DNA from: Liquidambar formosana
Lineage: Eukaryota; Streptophyta; Magnoliopsida; Saxifragales; Altingiaceae
Reading direction: 5' to 3'
Assembly: GCA_039720395.1 (NCBI GenBank)
Contig: CM077833.1
Span: 16,801,133-16,865,132, forward strand
Length of the DNA: 64,000 nucleotides
The notes under the pieces are model-generated. The model saw nothing but the letters and a program-made list of their open reading frames with translations, had not been told where the DNA came from and searched no databases. Position numbers and translations under genes: made by a program. Positions 11,198 to 21,800 of the stretch are shown here, one piece after another. How positions within the stretch are numbered: the stretch's first letter is position 1; each line of letters begins with the position of its first letter.

Positions 11198-11650
11198 TAT
11201 AAAAGGGTTGTATTTTTTCTTTTTCATAAAAAAAGAGGGTTATACATTTTGTTGGATGTATATATTGAAGCTATAAACCCCTCATCAATTTTTTAGAAGA
11301 ATAAATTGGGGTTAAAGTAATCTTTTAAAGTAATAGAGATGATTTCTCTCCGCATAACTACCTTTCAATTCTCTCTCTCTCCCTTAACTTAAAGTCGAAG
11401 GACTAGAGGGTGGGTTTATATTTAACTATGTTTGGGGTCGGATCGATTAGGGCTACCCATCCCAAACCCACACCATTGCCAACCTAGGTAAAAGAGTCAA
11501 CCATGGAAAACTTAGGGTCTGTTTGGGAAGTTTAAAAACTAGATTAGATTGGGTCTAATACATAATTGTTTTTGGATTTTTAAACAAACTATCTCACAAT
11601 TAGTTTGAAAAAAACAGTGTTATGGCTAACTTTCAGAAGAAAGCTAAATT
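11198..11650. other. Intergenic DNA, no gene seen
   Basis: Sequence between the MITE target duplication and the solo LTR. There is a CT-rich stretch near 11370; I see nothing else. Confidence 0.6.
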
Positions 11651-12851
11651 TGTTGGCCCTAAGATTATTCAACCAAGGGTATATCCGAGATTTTGATGAT
11701 AACAAAAGATCGATGCTAGTACTAATAGTTAAATGTTAGATATTAATCAAAGTTAGGTACTCAAACATAAGCTCAATGATCAATTAACTCAAGCACATGG
11801 ATCCAAATGAAGCACAAAGACATATCCATGACATGGAACTCACAACACATACTTAAGATATCAAGGACAATCAAGCATAGCACCATATGAGCATAGAAAG
11901 CATGCAAAAGACTTACAAACACTCAAGACCACATCAATGAAGACTTTATAGGCTATGGTAAAGTTTTAGGTTCTTAATGTACATGGTTGCTCATATAATT
12001 GCTCCATTGACCTAGATAGACCTTAAGACCTTTGGTTGAACTGATTTCATCAATTGCATATGGCCTAAGTTGAAGTAATTGGACTTAATTGATCAAAACT
12101 TTTGAAAAATCACATTTGAGTGCTTGTTGCCCAATTCAATCAACTCAAAAGATAATTCAGTCGACTCAAATGTGAATTCAGTCGACTTAAAGTTCATATC
12201 AATCAACTGAATTAACCTGAGAGCAAGGGGCAAAGCTTGGACTGATTCTGCCTAAATCAGTCAACTGAATCCTCAATTCAATCGATTGATTCTGCGATAT
12301 CAAAACTTTAACAGCTAGTTTTTGAAAAGTGGTTGAGGCATTTAATGCCACCAAATGGCTTTTTCCCGGCATTCATTGTTATCCATTTTCTAGCCCTAAA
12401 TTGATCAAGAGCATTTATTGAGCTATCATTAGAAGTGAACTGAGCTATTATTTCTGTGTGATTCACTTTTGAAGAGAGTCTTTTTTTTACACAATCTCAT
12501 CTTCTACAATCTTGTGATCAAGGGTTGGTGATAACCCTAAGTTTAGCACTTAGAGAGTGTTGTTGAGCAAGTGTTAGGTGAAAAACACCTAGCTTGTAAT
12601 GGTTTGCTGCTCTACCTTAAAGGAGAGTGATAGTGGATTGATAAATCCTCAAGTGAGCTCTTGAGGCGAGGACGTAGGCGAGGAAGCCAAACCTCGTTAA
12701 CATCATTTGCATTCTCCTCCTTTTAATTTCCCATTATTGCTTTCTCTTATAGTTTATCTTACTTGTAATAATCTGATTTTAAGTTTACAATTAATTTTTA
12801 ATTTGGCTATAAACCCTATTCACCCCCCTCTAGAGTAGTATACTTGGGACA
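11651..12851 (+). repeat. Solo LTR related to the Sirevirus-type LTR
   Basis: The 1201-bp segment starts TGTTGGCCCTAAG and ends TATACTTGGGACA and aligns with 8571-9865 through most of its length. No internal copia DNA adjoins it, so it is a solo LTR left by recombination. Flanks AAATT and AAAGA share only three bases, so the target duplication is weak or decayed. A palindrome-like array sits at 12131-12297, at the same offset as in the other LTR but with a different repeat sequence. Confidence 0.82.
12131..12297. repeat. Palindrome-like AATTCAGTCGACT array in the solo LTR
   Basis: About six degenerate copies of AATTCARTCRACTGAATT occur at roughly 30-40 bp spacing. The offset from the LTR start is about 480-645 bp, like the TAGTCGACTA array of the first LTR. 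Confidence 0.7.
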
Positions 12852-14164
12852 AAAGAATTGAGCAGCCAGAGAAAAAAACTTACTAAACAATGTGAAATCA
12901 AAACTGGTTAGACTTATTTTCAATTGGTCAGGTTTTTAGGTTTGCCAAACAACCCCTTAAAGATTGGTTTGCTTAATTGGGATTTTTTCCTAATGTGATA
13001 CCAGTTCGATCTATTGGGAAATGGTCAAGGAACACCATGGGAAATACATGGATCCTTCGTCATGGAATCATTAACTATATTTAAAGGCCTTGCATGTGAG
13101 ATCCATCGTAGAATAAAGTTGATTTGTGATTTAATTAGAAATCAAGCCGGCCATATTCCCACTTCAAGGCTACTAGTCAATAACTAAGGATTCAGGAACA
13201 TATAATTTAATCCAATTTGGTACATATCAGCTTGTTCAAAATTAATGTAAAAAACTAGGAAGTCTAGGAGCTGACTATCAATTTACAGTCGTTACACTGA
13301 TGCAGGCTCGGTTTTGATATCAGGCAGGTCAGACAACAGCCTAAGGTCTCTAATTTTTAACTAAAAATGAGGGTCCCAAATTAGTTTTTATCCTTGTAAT
13401 AGGTTCCAATTTTTAATCCTATGTAAGCAAATCTTGTGCATACTAGGAAAAAAAAATTATTGCGTTCTTGGATATAAATTTTGTTGTGCATATGGATGTA
13501 TGTAGAGGACCTCATTTTAGGAGTTTGGCTAGGGTCCCAAAAAACTGAAGACTGGCCCTGTACTGATGAAGTCAACACTCAACTGATCAAGGCTCTAACT
13601 GGAACAATTTTTAGCTTCCTAGATGGGAGTTGGGATGACAGCAACAACACAACTACAACTTTGGGCTTTAGTGATTTTATCCTTAAAACTGACTACAGGC
13701 CATACTAAGATATTCAGATTAGTTAGAGAGGATACAATGAGCAGCAAAATATATCAAATCAAAAGAACCGTATATATTTATACTCGAGGAAGTGATTGCA
13801 ATAGGGAAATCGGACAGACGGAGCTAGAAGACCATCTGTCACCATGAGAACTTAGCTATATAGCTAGACAAATTAAAGATATAGATAGTGTATTAGCCAG
13901 TGTTATTCAACCCGACCTCCCCCAGCGGATGGTCGGTCCGGATGTAATAACTATGCTAATTAATATTACCACTTAATTGATAAGAGAAAGAGAACAACAA
14001 CATAAGTCCAAAGTCTCAAAAATTTTAAAAAAATATGTAGGAAAGTTCCAACTTGTTTCCATTACATATACTTAATTGCCTGCCTTGAACTTAATTCCTA
14101 GAGCTCACACTGAATCTGCAGGTCTTTTCAATCACATGCACCATACCATTACACAGAACGCACA
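12852..14164. other. Intergenic and upstream region of CBP-like copy 1
   Basis: No coding gene is seen. The part at about 13710-13800 matches 16555-16650, and 13985-14120 matches 17005-17110 (shared AACATAAGTCCAAAGTCTCA and the CTTGTTT..A.TACATATACTT block). The array units were therefore duplicated together with their promoters. Confidence 0.65.
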
Positions 14165-15173
14165 ATGAATTCCTCCTACTGCTATCAGCTGCTTTCCATT
14201 TTGATTCTTGTGGGCTTACAGGAAAATTTCAGTTCCTTGTGTGGTGCCGATCCCACCGATGGATTCACTTCTGTGACATTAACAGAATGGAATTTTGAAT
14301 TACAAAAACCAAATGACATACCACTCGAGAAGCGCTATAGCTTTGAAGATGGAATTCGGCGGTTGTGGGTCTATGCTGATGACAAGCCACACAATCCTAC
14401 TAGTCATACCCAGCCACGCACTGAAGTTCGCATAAGAGTACTTTGTTTCCTTTTTTCTTCCTTTTTCTACAGAAATATATATGTGTGTGTGAAATGTAAA
14501 AGCTATCTACTTTTCAATTTATGCATGATTTATCAATTGAATTTATGCATGATGGTCTAGGCTTTTGGATTAACCTAATGTGCATGTTAGTCTTATGTGG
14601 TATGTGCTATTTAGTTACCTCTATTCAATCATACCGATGTGTGGTCGTATGACTTTCCCTCTTCGGTCTATCTTACTCATTAAAAATAAAATAAAATAAA
14701 ATAAGATTTTAATTATGTATGTACATGCACACGTACACATGCATGTGAACGTGCTTATTAGTTCTGCAATATTGATCTTTTTGCAGGGCCTTGACTATTC
14801 CTCTGGAGCTTGGCAATTTGAAGGCTATGGTTTTGTGCCAAACGGAACCTCTGGTGCTACAATAGTGCAGATTCATGGTGCGGCCAAGGGTCCAACAACG
14901 TTGATACTAAGGATTTTTAATGGGAACATGAGGTACTACAGTGCTGACCTTGTGGCTACTGATCTTTACGATAAGTGGTTCAGGGTTAATGTAATCCACG
15001 ACGTGGACGGAGGGAAGGTGACAGTTTTCATTGATGGCATTCAAAAATTTGTGGTGAAGTATAAAGGCCCAGGCGATTTGTATTTCAAATGCGGAGTTTA
15101 TGCTGCACCGGCCAACATAAGCTACTACATGGAATCAAGGTGGAAAGACATCAAAATTTACAAAAAGTGCTGA
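14165..15173 (+). CDS. Citrate-binding-protein-like secreted protein, copy 1
   Basis: Two exons, 14165-14437 and 14787-15173, join in phase 0 (AGA|GTACTT donor, TTTTTGCAG|GGC acceptor) to give 219 residues. Residues 1-28 are a signal peptide (hydrophobic LLSILILVGL) with a probable cut before ADPTDGF. The mature part has the PL7 / alginate lyase 2 fold signature of plant citrate-binding proteins: [59 protein letters not shown] and YFKCGVYA. The family is named from a rubber-tree vacuolar citrate-binding protein; lyase activity is not established for it, and the ligand here is inferred. An AATAAA at 15204 may serve polyadenylation. Next copy lies 2 kb downstream on the same strand. Confidence 0.92.
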
Positions 15174-15871
15174 TATGTCGACAGACTTATATGATTATTG
15201 ATTAATAAAAGCCAAATTAGTATGTGGGTTGATCAATAAGCATGCATGCATGATGACTGTTTTGGTGGTTTTAAATTGCTTCAAGGTGTTAATTGGTTTT
15301 TGGATTAAGGTGGCTTATTAAAAACTAGATATTCGAATGATATATAATTAGTTCGGGACTGGGTAAACAAAGGCCACAGAATAGTTATAAAAGGCTCTTT
15401 CTCAGTCTATTTTTTTGGCTTATGTCCTAATTTCGACATTAGTTTTATAGTGATACCATGAGAAGAAGCAACCTGGCCTTCTGGGGCTTCCGAAAGATGT
15501 GCCAAACGCCCACTAAGTGACGACAGTGCTGTGTTATGAATCAAATCAATGATTTAGAATCTAAGTCCATTCCCACCATCCAAAATTCAACTACGTTCCA
15601 GTCAATTGCTAAAAAAAGAAGTAGGATTTTGAATTCGTTATTGTACATGTCCTGTTTGTATGCAGTGTCCTAAATTGCAATGTGCCAAAAAAAAGAAAAA
15701 AGAAAAAAACACAGTATCAGTTCTGCAATTAAATTTGAGGCAAGGGTCCCAAGGGATAATCAGACAAATTCATTGAGCCACAGACAGATATCAATATGGG
15801 GAAGTTGCAAGATAGTATATAACTGATTTCAATTTACAATCATAAACTTCCTTTTTCTTTTTTTCATTTTT

Positions 15872-15907
<36 letters not shown>

Positions 15908-17131
15908 TGGTTTTGGGTGGGGCAGGGGAGGGGTGATGAAAGGATAGAACTTCATTCCCAGAGGCAAACCAGAGAGAATATAATTGGCAATAGGTTTATA
16001 AAAGTGACCTGCCCAAACACACTGCAAAAACTAAACGCTCAAATGACAAACTACAAAACAACACAGGATCTACAAAGGCACACAATAGCATTACACAATG
16101 AAAAACATCCAATGCCAACGCAACCAAAAATCAGCCAGAGCCCAGAAGCCTAGATGCTTGAAATTATGGGACCATTATGACCCTCTTGAACAAATCATTG
16201 AGGATCACGAATAATCAAACAAGAAGTCAGCTGGTTTGCCTAAAATAAAATATAAAAAAAACCATATCGTCCAGTAGGGGATAAATGTGCATCTGAGGTA
16301 TCTTCTTACCTGCAACTCTGCAAGCTGAAGAATCAATAATAAACAATCAGTATAGACAACTATATACTTTCCATGATGACGAATAGCACATTGAAACGCA
16401 AGAAGAGCTGCTCTCTCGCATTTGTGTTTCAAACTATATACTCCTATATAAATATACATCTAATTTCACAGATGGGGATGACAACAATATCATTACAATT
16501 GCGACTTTCAGATATAGCTGATATTACCCTCAACAAATTTGAGTCCTTATTAAGAAATTCAGATTAGTTACAGAGGAAACAAGAAACAAAATCCAAATAT
16601 ATCCAAGTGAAGAAGTGAGTGCAATAGGAGAAGCAGGTGAAATATATACCATGAAACATATATAGGAGACAACCAGACGACCCATAATTTAAGAGACAAG
16701 ATGACACCTAGACCCTATTTACGTGTGATCTTGTTTCTTAATTTAAAATTTTTCCTCCTACCGCAGAGGTTTAAGAGAAAAAAAAATATTACAGAGCCTC
16801 GAATCTTTGACCCATAATGGTACTCAGCTTACAGGGTTAACCAAAAATGTTTTCAGACCATACATTTAAACAAAGGTCACATATTCAAGGGCAAAAAACC
16901 TAACCATCGACGTGGCTCCATACAATTGTGCGGCTCTTTCATTTCTTTCTTCAGCAGTTGAGTCACCTTGACAACCTACGAACAAGATATTGTATTTCCA
17001 ATTTGATAGGAGAAGAAAACACCAACATAAGTCCAAAGTCTCAAAAAATTTAAAATGGAAAAGTTCCTACTTGTTTACAATACATATACTTGCCTTCAAT
17101 TTCGCAGAGCTAACACCATTATAGAAAAAGA
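15174..17131. other. Intergenic region between CBP-like copies 1 and 2
   Basis: No coding gene is seen. A long T-tract with C interruptions occupies about 15846-15906. From about 16555 onward the sequence is homologous to the upstream region of copy 1. Confidence 0.6.
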
Positions 17132-17900
17132 GTGAGGAAAATGAAATGTTCCTACTGCTATCTGCTTCTCATTTTGGTTCTTGTGGGGTTACAGACCAAT
17201 TCCAACTTCTTTTGTGGTGCTGATCCCATTGATGGATTCACTCCTGTGCCATTAACCGAATGGAATTTTGAATCACAAAAACCATATGACATCCCACTCG
17301 AGGAGCGGTATAGCTATAAAGATGGGGTTCGGCGATTGTGGGTCTATGCCAATGACAAGCCACACAGTCCTGATAGTCACACAGAGCCACGCACTGAAAT
17401 TCGAATACGAGTATTCTTTCTTTCTCTACATACACATATATGAATTTGTGTATGTATATATGGATATGTAATCTATTTATGTATGGCACTCATTAGTTCA
17501 TTCGATCTTTTTGCAGGGCCTTGACTATTCCTCTGGAGTTTGGCAATTTGAAGGCTACGGTTTTGTGCCAAACGGAACCTCCGGTGCTATAATAGTGCAG
17601 ATTCATGGTGCAGCCAAGGGTGCAACAACTTTGATACTAAGGATCTATAATGGGGACGTAAGGTACTATACTAGGGACCTTATGGCTACTGGTCTTTATG
17701 ATAAGTGGTTCAGGGTCAATGTAATCCATGATGTCGATGGAGGGAAGGTGACTGTTTTCATTGATGGGATTCAAAAATTTGTGGGGAAGGATAAAGGGCC
17801 AGGTGACTTGTATTTCAAATGTGGAGTTTATGCTGCACCGCCTAATGTAAGCTATTACATGGAATCGAGGTGGAAAGACATCAAAATTTACAAAAAGTGA
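17132..17900 (+). CDS. Citrate-binding-protein-like secreted protein, copy 2
   Basis: Exons 17132-17410 and 17517-17900 join in phase 0 across a 106-bp intron, giving 220 residues. A second in-frame ATG three codons on (17141) would match the start of copy 1 better. The signal peptide core is LLLILVLVGL, with a Cys-Gly-Ala-Asp-Pro border as in the other copies. Exon 2 differs from copy 1 by few residues (for example GVWQ for GAWQ, and YTRDLMATG for YSADLVATD). All family motifs are kept, so it is expected to be functional. AATAAA at 17919 follows the stop closely. The introns of copies 1 and 2 share their ends but differ in length (349 and 106 bp). Confidence 0.92.
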
Positions 17901-18878
17901 TGCTTGAGACTTATGATTAATAAAGCTAAATTAGCTTGTGGGTTGGCCAATTAACTGTGAAAATCTCACAATTCAGTCTTAGTGGCTTAATTTGTACTCT
18001 GTTTGTGAAAATTAAAGTAAACTTTAGGTTTGTAACTTAAGGAACCACCAGCGTTTTTGACCTAGTCGTATCTCTCACCTTTTAAGAGGTGGTGATGGTC
18101 TTGGGTTCGAGTGTTTGAGCATTGTAAGGGCCCGTCTGGACTCTCCTCAAGGACCCAAAACGACATAGTAAAGGAGAGAGACAGAGTTCACATGCAGCTC
18201 TTATTTTGATGCTTGCATTTCAACAAACATGTACTCATAAAGTCCCAACCTTCAACTGAAGCACAAATTTTCCATTTTCCATCATGGAAAACCAGGTTCC
18301 ACACCCCCCCCCCACCCCCTCTTTTTTTTTTTTTTTAATTCAATCCATCTATCGTATGCAACAAAATATACTAATAAGATAGAAACATAATTTTAAATTT
18401 CTTGCCAAAAGAAAAAAAAAAAGTGAAGATGAAATCAATGCGGTATAATAAAGACAAGAACTTTTATGACAATAACTCCAGCGACATACCCCGATGGTAT
18501 ATATCTTCCTCTTGGTGCAACACAATTGGGCTGTCCCTCAATTTTCCTGACAAGTGCTCTCACGTATCTTTTGTAGAGAGCAAAGGCCGTATTCCTCCAT
18601 TTGTTGAACAAAAAGCCAATCATATAAGTCTGGGAGTCCTTCAATTTTAACCGTCCTGGTCACGATATTTCCAAATCCAACTATATATTATCATCCTAAA
18701 TATTTTTTATTAATGGGTTATGGAAATAACTAAAGGAATTACAGGAAGGCAACCATGTCTGGGTGTGGCAAAGCCACTTACAATATCTGCCTATAAATGT
18801 GTGTATACCCACGTCCCAAGGAAGGCCAGGGTATCTTCACAACTCCAATCTATAGGCTTTCATCATTGCTAGTATTGC
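17901..18878. other. Intergenic and promoter region upstream of CBP-like copy 3
   Basis: No gene is seen. A C-tract followed by a T-tract lies at 18303-18336. The segment 18440-18640 is homologous to 37585-37970 upstream of copy 4, which shows that the copy 3 and 4 promoters share ancestry. A TATA box is at 18792. Confidence 0.65.
18792..18797 (+). promoter_or_regulatory. TATA box of CBP-like copy 3
   Basis: TATAAA in GCCTATAAATG lies 87 bp before the ATG. The surrounding block (GTCCCAAGG, TCTTCACAA.TCCAATCTATAGGCTTTCAT) recurs before copy 4 and, weakly, before copy 5, so it is a conserved promoter. Confidence 0.75.
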
Positions 18879-21800
18879 ATGAAAATGAATGGTCCTTCCT
18901 ATTACAGCCTTGTGTTCCTGGTTCTAATGAGCCTCTTAAAAGACCTCCATGTGTTTTGTGGTGCTGATCCCACTGATGGATTCACCCCTGTGCCATTAAC
19001 AGAATCCAATTTTGAATTGCAAAAGCCATGTGACGTACAACTTGAGGAGCGTTACAGTTATGAAAATGGGGTTCATCGATTGTGGGTCTATGCTGATGAC
19101 AAGCCACACGATCCTAATAGTTATACTCAGCCACGCACAGAAATTCAAATTGGAGTATTTTCACTCTCATCTCTCTCTATGTATATATAGTCATTTTACT
19201 ATAAAATTTGATGTCTTCATATACTTGTTTGAGACTTCCACCTGACAACATGGTATGAGAGTGTAGACAGGGGAGATTCCGGATTCAATATAATAATAAA
19301 AAGGAGAGTACAATGAGAGGTCGGCACGTGAGGAAACTGCAGGGAAACACGTGGGAAGCGAGTTGTTCGCAAGGAGGGTGAAAGACAAGGGTGGGGACAC
19401 CATTCTGGGATCAAGAAGATTGGGAATCTGTGAGACTTTAGCAAAGCATTCCCTACAAGGGACTTCCTCTTAAACCAGAAGAATCTCTTCTTCAGTTATC
19501 TCTTCCCAGATTGAACTCTGTTCTCTTCTCTTATCTTTTCTCTCTCTTAAGAATTATATCCCCCCCTTTTCTCTCAGGGCTTGAGCCTCATTTTATAGTG
19601 AGCCCGAGATGTGACTATTCAGCAATCAGAGGTGATGTGACCATTCAAGAGATCTTCTCGAATGACCCTCCAAGAGCATTTAATGCTCTTCCGAGGCAAG
19701 TGGGATTACCAGGCTTACAAACCTTTTTAAGATCTACGAGCCCATCCCTTGTCACATCATGTGTACTTGAACTTGGACCTCAAAGGTCCTTAGGTAAGGT
19801 TACCTCTAATACCATCAGTCTGTCTCACCTACTTTCTTACTAATTTGTGTCAGTTATTAAATGCTTGCTAATTTGTCTCATATGGGTTCGAGGTATTGTA
19901 AAGGGACGACCCTTCGAGTCATCCTCGACTCGTACTTCCCTTGATCCTCGACCCACCCAATCCTCGGACCACCTCGGCCTTTCGTCCTCGACACCCCTTC
20001 TCCGCCTCACACCCTTGGAACATCTCTACTTTCCTCCAGCGTGTTTTCTTCACATGAATCTCGGGCCCCGCGGATGAGACACAATACTAGCCTCGTGTTG
20101 TGTCTGCTACCATATGAGTGTGTCCAGGTGGGTCCTTATTTCTTGTCTTCAGATGACTTTGCCCTCTTGATACGTGGCATAGAATTCTCATATGCCTACA
20201 GTTGCCCCCTGACACGCGCGTAGTATCACGCCTTTCCTTGTGTGCGTGGTACACGCGAGTGGCAGTATCTTTTGTCGTTTCGCTCATAACTGCGCCATGA
20301 TCATTCCAGTCGGCGGACGCGACCTTTCCCCTTCCGCCTGCGGCTACCAAAACTGCAGCGGTGAATCCGGATCATGCATCAGAAGATCGTGGCCTACGTG
20401 TCACTTGGTCGTTGGCCCCTGCTAAAATTGGTACAGTCTCGATCTCCGTTATTACGGCTGTAATCATTGCTCGTATCGCTTCGCATCCCCCCTCGACTTC
20501 TGGTGCTAACGTTCCCTCTGCTCTCCCTCTGATATAAATACAGCACTCGTCTTCTCTTTTATTTTTTTACGTCTCCCATCTATCTCTATCTTTATCTCTT
20601 CCCTGTTCAGAATCTTATACTTCTCTTCCCCATTCCAATGGCTTCCTCATCTGCTGTATATGCGCACAAAGATGGTGCTGTTCCTGAGGTTCCTTCTCGT
20701 TCCTCCTGGAAGGACACTCATCTTCTGCGGGACTCCTTCTGGAAGGTTGCGGACAAGGGTGAGTTCAAACCCACTGCCAAGCCAGGGCACCGCATGCTTT
20801 TGCTTCATGGTGAGGCCTTGAGCCGCGAAGCAATTTTTCCTTCCGCGGCCTCGCTGTCACGCTTCTGTATAGAGAGGGGGGATTTCCCTGCGAGTTCCCT
20901 ACAGTTTGGTTCGCACTCCCAGCCCGGGACAGGGTGGAAAGCATGGAGTGATGAGATGACTAGCGTCCAAGCTTCTCAGGACAAACTTCGCAACGCCGGG
21001 GTTTTGAAGTCTATCCGCCTTTCTACACTGTTGGATGTAAAGAGGGATAAGCAGGGATTGGAATTTCTGCTTTCTCGCTGGTCCGTGGAGACCCACACTT
21101 TCGTGACCGCGTGGGGGGAGTTTGCCCCTACTTTGGAGGATGTAATGGTGCTGACTTGGCTCCCTCCATTTGGCGAGGAAACTTGGTCTGGCATCGTCCT
21201 CAACGAGGCTGAGCAAGAGGCAGACGAAGCTCTTCGCCAAGCTGTGGTAGAAATTGGAGGGCCACAGAAGAAGTGCACCCTCTCAGGATGGGTGAAGTAC
21301 TTTTTCAAGGACTTTGGGGATAAGAAGCGTCCTCCGCGGGCGGGGGCCGGGAAGGACAGTGACTACGAGCTCGAGGCATTCGTGTCTTACTGGCTTTGCA
21401 GGCATGTCCTCGAGGGGGGTCCAGAGGATGGAATTAATGGCCGCGTGTTCCCTTTGGCCATCAGGATTGCGGGGGGCACGAGGTTGGCATTGGCCCCTCT
21501 TTTCCTCGGCACCCTTTACTATCGCCTGGATCTGATAAAGGCTGACATGGAGAGATCCAAAGGGCGCTACCTTGTGAATACTTACGTCCCCAGTTCATTC
21601 CTGCAACTGTTCTTGTACGAACATTTCAAGGGGTACGCGCCCTCGCCATATAAGGTCCCTCCCACTAAGATAATAACTGTTGTGGAAAAGGGGAAGGAGG
21701 TGCAGAAGGAAGTGCCACAAGTATGTTCGCGTGCGGCGCGGTGGGCTGACCTCACAAAGAGAAAGTTATGTGATTATATCGACATTGCCCAGAACTTCAT

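Noticed and set aside
18040..18160. A box B-like GGGTTCGAGTG possibly marking a SINE or tRNA gene
   Set aside because: No convincing box A, cloverleaf, A tail or target duplication.
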